A stretch of 64,000 bases of DNA, taken from Piscicola geometra (Eukaryota > Annelida > Clitellata > Hirudinida > Piscicolidae). Below the pieces are notes generated by a model. That model had not been told where the DNA came from, did not search any database, and was given only the letters and a program-made list of their open reading frames with translations. Positions 9,901 through 46,279 of this stretch are shown piece after piece (within the stretch, counting starts at the first letter, position 1; each line of letters starts with the position of its first letter). The translations under genes were made by a program, and so were the position numbers. The stretch spans positions 8,709,769 through 8,773,768 of the forward strand of contig OX030955.1 of NCBI GenBank assembly GCA_943735955.1, read 5' to 3'.

Positions 9901-12693
9901 CCGGATGAGTAGTGCTCATGGTGGCTGTCACCAGTCAAGGCGTTATCACCGTTACTTTTTAGTAACGCCTCGTTGTTGTTGTTGTTGCTAATGTCAAAGT
10001 TGTTATTATTGTGGTTATTGTTTGTATTGTAGTTGTTGTTGTAGTTGCTAATGCTATAGTTGTTGTTTTTGTGCTTGCTGTTGTCACCTTGGCCACCTTC
10101 ATCCTCATCCTCGTCATCATCATCAGCACCATGGACGAGAGCATCTTTTTCTGAATGCTTGATGAGGTATTTCGAGATTGACAGATCATGACTATTCACC
10201 TTATATTCCCCAACTTCACTAACATCATTACCATCACCCCCACCCTCATCATTACCACCACCATCATCAACGTCGTCATCTTCGTAAACATTTTTGTTAT
10301 AGTTTGAGAGGCGGATGTCATTATCATTATTATTCAAGCGCGTAAAACATATTTTATCATTTTTGGTCAATATATTATTCAATTCATTATAATTATTATT
10401 CTTTTTATGATTGTTCTTATTGATATTTTCTTCGTAGCTTTTGGGCAGTTCTGGGAAGCTGGCTGTTCTGAACTTCAGTGAGCTTTCTGTGCAGGGGCAT
10501 GAATCGAAAGTCACAAATTCCTTCATTAATGTATAAAGGTAACTCAAAAGTTGAATCGTTATCGAACATTTAAACTTGGTTTACACATTTTTAATGGATT
10601 AACGGTTGGGTGCTTGGCTTTAGCTATTGCTTATTCATCAGTCTCGCAATTTCATGGATGCCATTTAGGAAGGATACTATGAATATGAAATAATTCAGGT
10701 AGTTCAAGGATGCGAGATACACACAACACTACACGCAAAATGAATTCAATGACATACACCACAATGAAGCAATGAGAAGAATGTTGAACACTATTCAAAG
10801 AATTTACAAATGAATAATGACTTTCGCATGACTTACAAAAGTCCATTCAGAGTCTATGAGACACTTTCAATGTTTATATAATACAGTCTTTATATAGTCT
10901 TTATATACAGTCTTTATATAGTCTGTATAGACCAATTTATAACTTATACAAAGACTATATAGACAAATTTATAAACTATCTAAATATAGACGAATATGGT
11001 CAATACTCATCGCTGAGGCTTTATTGAATGATCCGAAAGATTCTAAAAGAAATCGAAAACTTGCTTCACCTTATGATGGGCTTTCCTCATGGGCACAAGT
11101 TACACCCTTTCAAAAAAGTTACACCCTATGAAGACAAATTAAACCCTGTGTAGACAAATTACACCCTATGCAGACAAATTAAAGCCTGTGGAGACGAATT
11201 ACACATTATGAACAAAAGTTAAAATGAGGGGGTGACAACCTTTCAAGAAGTCTTCCTTGGCGATGTGCACGCAGTAATCGTCAGTGATGTCTTCCGGCAG
11301 TTCAAACGACTGCTGAGTTTTGTGTAGGAGGGTGGAGTTGAAGTTGTTGTTGATGTTGTTATGGTTGTTAAAGTTGTTGTTGTTGTTAAGGTTGTTGTTG
11401 AAATTTTTCTGGTTGTTGAGGTTGTTGTTGAAATGATTGTTGGAGAAATTATCATCAAAGTTAGATTTTTGATTTGAATCAAGAAAAGAGTCAAAGTTTG
11501 GAGTAGGCTTGAACTGGTTGAGAGACGAAAAGGAGATAGGGTCGTTTGACAGGAGACTTTGAGAGTGAACGTGGTGGCCAAGGGAGGGAGGGTCCAAGGA
11601 AGCTGTAGTGGCAGCTTCAGTGGCAGCTTTAGTAATGGTTGTTGTGGGAGCTTTAGTGGCATCTTTAGTAGTGGTTTTTGTGGAAACTGTAGTAGTTTTA
11701 TTGGCAGTTGTTTTAGAAACTGTGGTAGGAGTTCTAGTGGTGGGCAGATGCATTATAAGATCAGAGGTTTCTGGACCTATCTGGTTACTAGATGGTGTGG
11801 GTGAGTGGGTGTAGAGATGCGGAAAGAATGGGTTGTTGAATTTGGTGTGGTTGTTGTTGTTGGTGTGGCTGTTATTGTCGTTGTTGATGTTGTTGTTGTT
11901 AATGTTGATGTGGGGGCCATTTTGGTTTTTGATGTTGCTGTGATGATTGTTGTGGTTGTTGTTCAGATCGGCTTTGACATTGTTATTATTAATATCGACA
12001 TCATAATGGTGGCGATCATTATCATCGCCTCCATTGATTGCTTGAACGTTTTCCAATGTGAATTTTTTCACGTTGTTGAACACAGCCAGAACCTGAAAAT
12101 GAAAGGTTTCTGAATTGTTCTCAGTGAAAGTTATTAAGTGATTTGTACAAATAATAACGCAAGAAAAAATAGAAGTGTATATATTTATAATACGAAAAAT
12201 CAATGGAAATATGAAAATAAAGATACAAGCATCGTCATCATCATCACCATCACCACCACCACCATCATCACCATCATCATCATCATCATCATGCATGCCT
12301 TGTCATTGTCGTCAAGGACGTCGGTGATCTTGTCGTCAAGGTCAAGTACAGCCCCATCCAAGAGACAGATCCTCAAGGCCTCCAAGGAGACGCCATCTTG
12401 GCACTCCTACATGGTGGTTTTGGTGCTTTTAGGTGCTAAAAATAAGATAAAAATTAAATATTTTTTTAGAAAAACCAATTTCTTAAATAAATAAATTAAA
12501 TTTTTATGAAGTTTTTGAAATACATTAAAAAAAAATGAACGCAAACACACAGATGTAAAGCCCTCACCTGATCCGAAGAAGAAATCCGTTTGAATCTGAC
12601 GAAAGCTTCCCTTCTGAGGTGTGCAATGGTGTTGTCTGCTGGACCACAAGGCACCACCACCTTCAGACCTCCAAATGATACAGTTACCTTCAT
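3923..12693 (-). CDS. PARD3: Par-3/Bazooka polarity protein homologue
   Basis: A scaffold of the Par-3/Par-6/aPKC polarity complex at the cell cortex. Eleven exons join in phase: 12693-12568, 12406-12299, 12092-11240, 10486-9817, 9481-9392, 9230-9105, 8645-8536, 7811-7197, 7052-6986, 6811-4893 and 4791-3923 (1850 codons). The start MKVTVSFGGLKVVVPCG, LDLDDKITDVLDDNDK and VLAVFNN match the Par-3 N-terminal oligomerisation domain. Exons 5-7 form one PDZ domain (PIGMHVKPLF, GLEVRSIEERTPAGIDGRL, VGDLVIEVNNISL, RLRAQDIFKSALDG), closest to PDZ1. Exon 8 has GLSRSDSLNKAIDKS, resembling the aPKC-binding region. PDZ2 and PDZ3 are not seen. Linkers and the C-terminus are rich in Asn and Gln. Termination is at TGA 3923-3925. 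Confidence 0.88.
6279..6386 (-). repeat. 54-bp coding duplication in Par-3
   Basis: Two adjacent, nearly identical 54-bp units in exon 10 encode two copies of IDLASNKADITPSKNNNN, the second ending KNTNN. The unit keeps the reading frame, so it is a recent in-frame expansion inside the low-complexity tail. Confidence 0.85.
7373..7510 (-). repeat. 21-bp coding minisatellite (Asn/Tyr) in Par-3
   Basis: Repeated 21-bp units made mostly of TTG, TTA and GTA triplets on the plus strand encode, on the minus strand, runs of the heptapeptide NNYNNNN. The unit is in frame within exon 8, just upstream of the aPKC-site-like segment. Confidence 0.85.
9548..9782. repeat. 15-bp minisatellite, about 15-16 copies
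   Basis: The unit GTGTACACCACTAAA repeats head-to-tail with almost no variation, except for the first unit and the last two (CTTAA, CATCAGTT). The 8-bp core GTGTACAC is a perfect palindrome. The array fills most of the Par-3 intron at 9482-9816. There are no unique spacers. Confidence 0.97.
10866..10990. repeat. AT-rich direct and inverted repeats in a Par-3 intron
   Basis: CAGTCTTTATATAG-like units occur three to four times on the left. They are followed by an inverted partner (CAAAGACTATATAG) and by two copies of an AATTTATAA segment. The stretch could form a hairpin. It lies in the intron 10487-11239. Confidence 0.6.
11095..11216. repeat. 20-bp imperfect tandem repeat
   Basis: About six diverged units follow a period of 20 bases, with a consensus close to ACAAATTACACCCTATGCAG. 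The repeat lies in the Par-3 intron 10487-11239, immediately downstream (in gene direction) of exon 3. Confidence 0.75.
12233..12297. repeat. (CAT/CAC)n repeat at a Par-3 splice donor
   Basis: A run of CAT and CAC triplets on the plus strand begins directly beside the 5' splice site of Par-3 intron 2 (GC donor at 12298-12297 on the minus strand). If spliced at a GT inside the repeat instead, a run of Met residues would be added to the oligomerisation domain. Confidence 0.85.
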
Positions 12694-13255
12694 TTAATCG
12701 ATCTTTATCCCTTTAAACTGTATTTTGAGATTAATTTTTAAAAAGAATGGTTTTAATTTAGATTTTTCATTTTTTCAAGCTCTCTTTAGTTTTGAAAAAA
12801 AAACTTTTGATGGGTCATAACTTGTTGTTTGGGGGTCTGTTGATTTTGTGTTTACTTAATCACTTAATCAACAGGTGATTAAGGTGAGCGGTGTTGTGGA
12901 GTTTATCATAATTTTGAAATTTTTCATACAAGTTTTTGTGCAGCTAAATTTTTAATTCTAAAATTATGTAAAAATGTGTTTAAAAAAATTGAATGAACAT
13001 TAGAATCTAATATCTAATTTAGATATTTGCTGTAATGCCTTTTTAAAATCATGTAAATATTAAGAGAAAAAATAAGAAATTGAAAAATAGTAAAAAATGT
13101 TCATTAAATATAGGTTTTGAAATTTATTTATTTAATATACTTCACTTTGAATAATTGAGTGATAAAATACAATAATTTCATGCTTGGGATTTTAAATCTG
13201 TGAAATATTTATTTCATTATTAGGTCATAAAAAATTATTTAAAATAATCATTAAA
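12694..13255. promoter_or_regulatory. divergent promoter region of Par-3 and RPP40
   Basis: About 560 AT-rich bases separate the two start codons, which point away from each other. No TATA box or known motif can be assigned with confidence. The promoter role is inferred from the head-to-head arrangement. Confidence 0.45.
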
Positions 13256-15465
13256 ATGTCCAAAAAAACTTGTTTTCAAGACAAATTATTATTTTTCACA
13301 AACAAGGATTCTAATGAAACCAAATCATGCAAAAGTTTGGACATCATAAGAAAGCATAACTTCATATATTCAGTAAGAATTCATTTTTCTAAGGTTTTAG
13401 TCATGAATAATACTTTTTATTATTAATTCAAGCCAAGCTAAATTATTCTCAGTTCTATAAGCTTGCTCTTTAATTCTTTATGCATGTAATAATCATATTA
13501 TAATTATAATATTATAATAATATTTTAAAAAACCACTTGTATACACAAACCAAAAATGTAAATATTTTTTTTACACAGATATCAGTTCTTATTCCTGGAG
13601 CTGAATTTGTTCCGAAGAATATAATCTCTGTAGAGAATATTCAGTACTTCACAGTTCCAAAGCTGAAACTTGTAACCCTAGTCGAGTCTATTTTCATAGA
13701 GGCGTTTGTTCAAAGAGGTCAGTAATATTTGAGTGAATTATATAAATAATAATAATAATTGAAAGAATAATAATATTGAAATTAATTCATACCAATTTAG
13801 TTTATTATTTTTCTTATTCCTCTATTCAGGTTCATTGTCAATTTTGTCAGTCAACAAAACACTCAACACTGATTCCACATTTTGCATCCTTCCTACAGGT
13901 TTAAATCCATTCAAATGAATTATTTTATTGATAAATTCAAACAATAAAACAATTCTAAAAGATTTTTTCACTTCGTGCCACACAACCATCACCACAGGTG
14001 TTCTGATTCTAAACCTCCTAAACGACCATTACGAATGCCTGGGTCTGGAAGGTAAGAAGTCAAAATTCTTCAAGGAAACTGGCAAGCATGTGGTGGAAGT
14101 TGACCTCAAGAACCTGAGGCTCGGTGCAGACTCCAGGAAACACCAGAGACTTCTGACGTGTCTTGCCAACTTCACTGAAGTCTTTGATGCTGTCTTCAAC
14201 TGGTGTCCCCAAGGTAACTATAAAAACTTGGATGTTTAAAATATTGATATTTTGTCTTGATATAAATATGCAGTACAAGGCTTACTACGTATGAGCAAAA
14301 ACTTTTAAATCTAATTATTCAAACTATATCCACACAACGTTCATTTCCTCATCTATTTCAAACCCCATACTTTCGCACACCACCCAACAGACGCCGACAC
14401 AGACCACCGGTCACCGCAAGCCTATTTGCTAGCACAGGGCTACATGTGTAAGGAGATGCAGGTGATAATAATAATAATAATAATTACGAGCATTATTATA
14501 GTGGCGTATAACCCGAACGAGCTTCGAGACCACTTAGGCTGCATATTTCATTTGCGCTTATGGGTTACTAGGGCATTGGTTGCACTTGAACCTAGGACCT
14601 TTTATTATTGGTTAAGCCGAGAGTCGTTACCGACTCGGCTACCCGTTCACCCAGGTGATGAAGAGTGAGTTCACCCACCATGGAACCTCTGTGCCATCCA
14701 TAGACCTCGTCAAACCATCCGAGACTGCCATTCAGGCCTTGCATGAGTGGATTGGCATGACCACTTGTCGATGGTGTGTGTGTGTGTGTGTGTGAGGTCT
14801 TTAAAGATTTGTGCGTGCGTGTTTGTGCTGAGTGAATGTCATTATTATCATTTTAGTTATTAGCATCATCATCAGTCTTCGCACCACCACCATCATCATT
14901 GTAGATGCATGACATTTTCAATTTTTTAATATAAAAGATCAAAAATACTAAAATTGATTTATTTCTTGTTTTGAATCCTCTCCACGATGAACACAAGCAC
15001 ACAATCCACCACAGTTCCTATGGCGATAACGAATCTTACGAAAACAACACGCAGCCTCCGCAACCGAACACTCAACACGAGCATCTCTCAGTCCTCAACC
15101 TTTCTGGCTTCTTTCCAACTTTCGTGGTCGAGCAGATTTTCAGGAATTTGAAGTGAGGGTCACTTCGGAATTGTTATTTCTCAACGCCACCATGACTCTT
15201 TTAAATGCGTTAAACTGACTTTAAAATCTGCTCTCTCCACAACGCATCACACCATTGAAGGTCGTACTTGGAAAGTGATGAGGGCACGGGTACACCCCCA
15301 TGGGCCTGTCTCAGCCTGCTTGGCTTCCAAGACTCGCCAGTCAGTCTCTCGAACAGTGAACACTGCCACATGTACAGTGGCGACAACAGCCACACCCTCC
15401 TCCTCTCCTCCGACCACTCCATCATCTCAATACTCAACCTACCATCCCATGCACTTCCTATGTGA
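13256..15465 (+). CDS. RPP40: RNase P/MRP protein subunit p40
   Basis: A protein subunit of nuclear RNase P, which removes the 5' leader of pre-tRNA, and of the related RNase MRP. Eight exons join in phase: 13256-13372, 13579-13717, 13830-13898, 13998-14213, 14391-14461, 14655-14773, 15015-15152 and 15261-15465. They give 357 residues, close to the roughly 363 of human RPP40. Family features seen include a FIYSISVLIPGAEF segment, LLNDHYECLGLEGKKSKF, VVEVDLKNLRL, SVLNLSGFFPTFVVEQI, and the well-conserved PPWACLSLLGFQDSPVS near the C-terminus. The ATG at 13256 places the N-terminus as expected for the family. Intron 5 (14462-14654) is made of a SINE. The neighbour Par-3 diverges from it. Confidence 0.92.
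14467..14651 (-). mobile_element. tRNA-derived SINE forming RPP40 intron 5
   Basis: Read on the minus strand, the element starts GGGTGAACGG and has a perfect pol III A box TAGCCGAGTCGG. A B-box-like GGTTCAAGTGC follows, then a unique body and an (ATT)n tail. The body (14519-14577) matches 49 of 59 positions of a second copy at 16.43 kb. The 8-bp sequence CAGGTGAT flanks it on both sides (14459-14466 and 14652-14659) as a target-site duplication. The element is antisense to RPP40 and occupies the whole intron. Confidence 0.88.
14774..14796. repeat. (GT)n microsatellite at an RPP40 donor
   Basis: About eleven GT units begin directly at the 5' splice site of RPP40 intron 6 (exon ends CGATG at 14773). 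Confidence 0.8.
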
Positions 15466-16429
15466 TGGCTTCATCATCTACCAACTACTGTCACTGTCAG
15501 GCCGTCTAATTTGCCTCTCCACCCGATCTTCCAAGTTTCCAACAGACCACTATACTATTTGATTTTGCTAAGTTATGATCAAGATTGTTTGAGTTTACAA
15601 TTCATAATTCTTTTGTGTATATATAAGATACTTTCTCGAAGGTGAATATCATGTTTGATCAAGAACTAAGATTGAAATGTATAGAATATAACGCTTCAAC
15701 AAATACAAAGGGAGTAGGTGAGAGTGGATGAAGTAAGTCGAACCTACAAAGCATGTCCATGCAGACGTAATCACTGATTGATTACAGCAAGTTAGTTAAT
15801 GCTACTACCTTTCGTTCTTGTTGTATTAACTGACAGAGCTTCAAGCGATGTGGTTGATGAATAATGTTAGTTATGCTACGACAGAACACTAAGCCAGTGG
15901 CGTTTGTGCGTGCATTAGGTCTTCTAAAGTACAATTTAAATATCATTATTACATTTTTACACGTGAAATAAAATAAACTTGTAAAGTAATAAAAAGTAAC
16001 TAGCTATTTACACGCCGTATGCACGCGTGAATATGGCTTGAACAGACGTTACGTGATTGAATAATGCGGTATGAACATCAAAATAATTGGCTTCTATGCG
16101 ATTCAAAGGCTTAAAGTACCCATCGATTCGACCGTATCGTATGTACAAAATGCGAAATTAAATTGGATTCAACGTGATGATGGAAAGTCAATAAATATTG
16201 ATAGAGTAACAAAACTAACAATGGAAATAGGAAGAAGGTCAGGCATGGTAGAGGTTGCCTCATGCATGGGTGCTTGGTGGTGGTATCTCAAAGGATTTAA
16301 GTGCTCATCGAGGCATTCATTTGAAGGAACGAAAATACGCGATAGCCGAATCCTTTACAAACTTTAGAGAACTTTAAAGAACGCCTCCACTGTAACTGAA
16401 TCATCAACGTGCTATCTTACAATGGTGGT
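15466..16429. other. intergenic DNA between convergent genes
   Basis: This lies between the 3' end of RPP40 and the 3' end of the HMG-box gene. A 98-codon frame at 16071-16367 has no recognised motif and no codon bias. Two segments near 16105-16140 and 16288-16320 resemble each other (TCAAAGG..TAAGT..CATCGA), suggesting old repeat fragments. Confidence 0.45.
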
Positions 16430-16555
16430 GGGTGGACGGGAGACCGAGTGTGTGACGACTCTGCCTCAATTGTCCTAGGTTGGCTGAAACAGATGCCCTA
16501 GTAGCCCATAGGCGCGAATGAAATTTGCAGCTTAAGTGGCCTAGAAGCGTATCCG
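16430..16555 (+). mobile_element. second, diverged copy of the RPP40-intron SINE
   Basis: This starts GGGTGGACGGGAGACCGAG and carries the same downstream body as the element at 14467-14651 (from ATGCCCTAGTAGCCCATAGG to the GAAGCG end). The tRNA-like head has a damaged A box and a deletion between the promoter boxes. It ends in a (GT)n run at 16556-16580 instead of an (ATT)n tail. No clear target-site duplication is visible, as expected of an older copy. Confidence 0.8.
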
Positions 16556-16793
16556 TGTGTGTGTGTGTGTGTGTGTGTTGGAGTTAGGTATAAACACGAT
16601 TAACTTGAACATTTTAAATAAACGATGAATATGTATATAAGTATATACAAGGCTGTCATTCTCAACGTCTATAGACACATTTCACAAAATAACGATGGAA
16701 TTTTCGATTGATACACTAAACATTGGTCAATGGTGGCTATTGTGAGTGGTTGGTTAGAAATGGGAGTGTATAGGCAGCGGCACTGGTGCAGCA

Positions 16794-19700
16794 TCAGTTG
16801 GAAGTAGTGGTGGTGGAGGGAGAGGAGGAAGAGACGTTCGATTTGTTGCCTTCATCGACGCACGAAGAGGCAGGAACGCTCAGGCCGTTCAAATCCTCGG
16901 AGGTCGACGACGACGCGACCACTTCGTTGCCGTTCATGTCATCACGCACCGCGATCGAGGTGATATGGTGCATCTGCTGCTGGTAGTGCTCGATGATCTG
17001 CTTCGCCTCCTCCAGCCGCTGCGTCAGCATCTGCACCTGACTCGTGCGCTCCGACAAGGCACTACGTAGCTGCTGCAGCTCCACCTCCAGCTGCTCCTTG
17101 CTCAGCGTCGGTGGCGACGATGCTGTGTTAAGCGACACCATGCCGGTGTTCGGGTCTACCGCCGTGATCAACGCACTGACGCCGTTCTCGTTTTTTAAAT
17201 AGATCTGCTTCTGCTGCTCGTCGTAGTAGAGCATGGTGGAAGAGTCCTTGAAGACGTCAGAAGCGAGGCCCTGTTGCGCCTGCAGTTGGTTCATGTCCAC
17301 TGAGCCGTCCATCTTCGAGTGCGGCCACAACCAGGAGTTCTGGTCGTTCGCCATCAGGTTCGAGACCAACGTGTCCACCTGCTTGTCGCCACTGCTGTTT
17401 GGTGGTGGAGGTGGCAGTGTTGTGCATTGATCACTTCATGCTGATAATATCAAACTCCTTTTTCAAATGTCTAAATGTCTAGTTAAACTAGTTATGAAGC
17501 CGTTTGTAGCCTTGATGGAAGAAGCGAGAGAGAATCAGAGAAGAGAAAGAAGGAAAACTACCTGATATTATTGCCGGGCATGAGTTGCAGTGATTGCGAA
17601 TGTTGCGCCAGAATGTTGACGAGGTTGTTGTCGATGTTGATGTTGCCGTCGCTGTTCGTGAAGAGAAGTTGCCCTGCCGACGAGAGGCCCGCCTGAGCCA
17701 GTACCTGTTGCGTGATCAGCTGTTCCGACGTCATCGAGTCTGCAGCCGTCGTCATAGACTCTTGCGTGATGATGGGGGTTGTGCTGTTGCTGTTGTTATT
17801 GCTTTGAGGAGTTGAGAGGTTGTTGTTGTTGTTGTTGAGACTGGTGGTTTGTTGCTGGTGGTGGTTGTTGCTGGGTTGCCAAGTGGTCGACACTGTGGTG
17901 GTGCTCAGGGCTCGGGTGTCCTTGCAGCGCTTCTTGTTGGGCGGTCTGACCGAGTCTGTCTCACTCATGCCCGTCATCTGCCTGTACTCGCGCAACTCGT
18001 TCTCGTAGCGTTCCTGTGGGGTGCACGCATTTGCAGTGTTATAACTAATATAGCAATTACCTTTGAAGTTTACATTTTGAATTAAATCATCGTAACAATC
18101 AATATAGGCAATGATGCATTCCTGTTTGATGTGAATTCTATGGTTTGAGAAAACCTTTTTAATCAGAAAATAATCATTTCAATGCATCCTATGTTGAAGC
18201 TACCTTCCTTTGTGCAATTTTTCCCTTATAAATTTAGACTTTTTTCAAAAATATCAAAACGATTACAAGACAAATATTTGCAGGTGCATTAAGCTCTAAT
18301 GATTGACCTTCATCAGAAATTTTGCTAACTACCCAATGTCCTTCAAGCTAGAAATATCAATAGTTTTATAAGAGAAGAATCACTGATCAGAACAATTAAT
18401 GCTTTACACAGGCAAAAAAGATTGTCACATTAATAAAGAAAAAGTGGATTATTTTGTAAAAATATTGAAAACAATATTTAAAGAAACCTTACCAGGGAGT
18501 TTAATTTTCATTATCTAGTGTGCTACACACAAACACACAAACACACACACACACATACACACACACAACACACACACACACACAAATAAAAACATTAAGA
18601 ATGCCATTAAGGATATATGAACAAAATTGACTTTATAAAAATAAAGGCAGTGAAAAAATCATTGTTAGAAACCATTTTGAAAGGTTAGAGACAGGTTTAG
18701 GGATAGTTGCACCAAGGGCTATTTTTACCAAGCTCAAATTTGTTCCTAAATTAAAAACAGATTTAATACAAACAAAATATTATTAGACTACATAAAAACA
18801 ACATAAATAAAAAAGAATATGAATCAGCACTGACCTTGTCCTTGATGAAGTACTCGTTGTACTGCTGCTTCTGACTCGCGTCGAGGTCTCTCCAGATGGC
18901 GCCCACAATCGCTCCGATCTCCGTCACCGAACTCAAGTGAGAGTTTGCCGCCTTCACTTGAGGCCAGATCTGTCGTTTAGTGGAATGAATCATTGGTTTT
19001 GAAGTGATGGAGTGTTTAGTTAGAAGCATATAATAATTTAATAAATTTATTATTTTATATGCTTAAAATTAAGATTATTAGTAATTATAAAATATTATAA
19101 AATTATAAATCTTATAGAATATAGTCTTTTTTAGCAAAGTTGTTTTGAGTTCTAATTGCAAAGAGTACTCACAGCTTTGCTGAACATCATGTAAGTGTTG
19201 AGGGGCTTCTTAGGGACTTTAGGTTTGTCAGGCTTGTGAATTAGTTGTTGTTGTTGTAACGATGCCTGTGAAGTTTAAATAAAATATGATAAATCAACAC
19301 TTGAAATAACTTTAATAGAAAAGAAAAAAATTATAAATTAATGAAGCTTTGCTATAATTATACAAATATTTGTATTCAAAGATGTTACTTGAGATTCGAG
19401 TAGCATTTGTTGAGATTGATTAATGTCTGTGTCTACTTTTTGTGATAAAAGGTTTGATTGTGATTGTTGCAGTTGTTGCTGTAAAAGAAGCTGTTGTGCT
19501 AAGAAGTTTGAGTCTTGCTGTCCCGAGTCTGAAACAGGCGTGACCAGAAGATGGCCATCTTGGAAGGTGATCAGATTGTTGTTGAGGAAGTTGGTGGGAA
19601 CGCCTGAAGGAAGAAGCATCATTTGAAGCTGGTTGTTCCAGGCGTTTGCTTGGTTGTGGTTTTGAATGAGTTGTATGCTGGAGGAAGACAGTTCATTATT

Positions 19701-19811
19701 CATCAAACCATTGTTTTGATTTGAATCAACTAGTTGAGAAGTCTCCAAAACTTGTGAATCGTTTAAGCTACCGTTCTCAGAAGATTCTAATTTCATGTTA
19801 TTAGTTTCCAT
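16794..19811 (-). CDS. HMG-box nuclear protein with coiled coil (apparent 1-base frameshift)
   Basis: Five exons: 19811-19389, 19265-19173, 18969-18835, 18014-17562 and 17394-16794 (about 567 aa if one extra base is discounted). The Gln-rich N-terminus precedes an HMG box spread over three exons (KPLNTYMMFSKA, IWPQVKAANSHLSSVTEIGA, IWRDLDASQKQQYNEY, then ELREYRQMTG). The spacing W-QVKA-N-EIG-I-G-WRDL is nearest SMARCE1/BAP57, with TOX proteins second, but the N- and C-terminal regions do not match SMARCE1. A Q/N/S/T-rich middle and a coiled coil (LEVELQQLRSALSERTSQVQ) follow. A DNA-binding chromatin role is likely. An AAA run at about 17999-18003 shifts the frame by one base. An alternative start is ATG 19859. 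Confidence 0.8.
18518..18586. repeat. (CA)n microsatellite in an HMG-gene intron
   Basis: Interrupted CACACA runs occur in the intron between the exons at 18835 and 18014. Confidence 0.85.
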
Positions 19812-20576
19812 TTGTACAGATTCAAAGTAAAGGACACTCAAAGAAAGAGAAGCAAACAAAAACTAGAAATAAGGTTTAAATAATCTAATGAAACTTTAAA
19901 AACTATATAATCGAAAAATAGTTTTTAATCCGGATAACCAATAGAATCATAATATGGCTGGAAGTAGTTTTATTAGGTCGACAAACTTCGGTAGCTGCCG
20001 ATTAAATTGAACATAGTCGATTTTCATAGAATAATTTTTTTTAAACTGAACTGAACGTGGATTTCTACACATAAAATATAGAACAAAATTCAAATTTTGT
20101 ATTTATTTACGTCGGCCATTTTAAAAGTATTACAGGATGCTGAATTTTTAGATAGTGGTCTAAATCCAGCGCTTTACTAATGTTAAAAGTTAAGCAATAC
20201 ATTAAAAATTACATTAAAAAGTCTAATAATTGTTGCTTAAAAATCTAAAAATATAAATTTTCATTCATGATCAGCATGAAATTTATAAAAAAGTGAGCTG
20301 GACAAACATATCCAAAATTGAAATAGTTGCTAGGCGAAATTGTTGCTAGTGTAAACTAACCATGGTTTCTTGGCAAGTGCTTGTGCAAACTGAGTGCTTG
20401 AAGGAACTTGGAGTTTAATAGTGATTGGTTTAACGCGTCAAATATTGTTGCTACCCAGCTAACAACTTCATTGAACATTTCAATTTGAAATAAATCTAAT
20501 CATCCAAAATCATCATTTATTTGTGAATCCATCTGAAAACTATTAGTAATGAAGGGTACGCAAAAATAAAAGAACA
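19812..20576. promoter_or_regulatory. divergent promoter region of the HMG-box gene and dynein gene
   Basis: About 765 AT-rich bases lie between two start codons facing apart. GTTGCTAG-like sequences near 20325-20350 (GTTGCTAGGCGAAATTGTTGC) look somewhat like RFX X-box half-sites, which would fit a ciliary gene, but the match is too loose to assign. Other motifs are not evident. Confidence 0.4.

Positions 20577-46279
<25,703 letters not shown>

Noticed and set aside
16071..16367. 98-codon plus-strand frame as a small gene
   Set aside because: There is no recognisable domain, no splice or regulatory context, and composition matches surrounding intergenic DNA with old repeat fragments.
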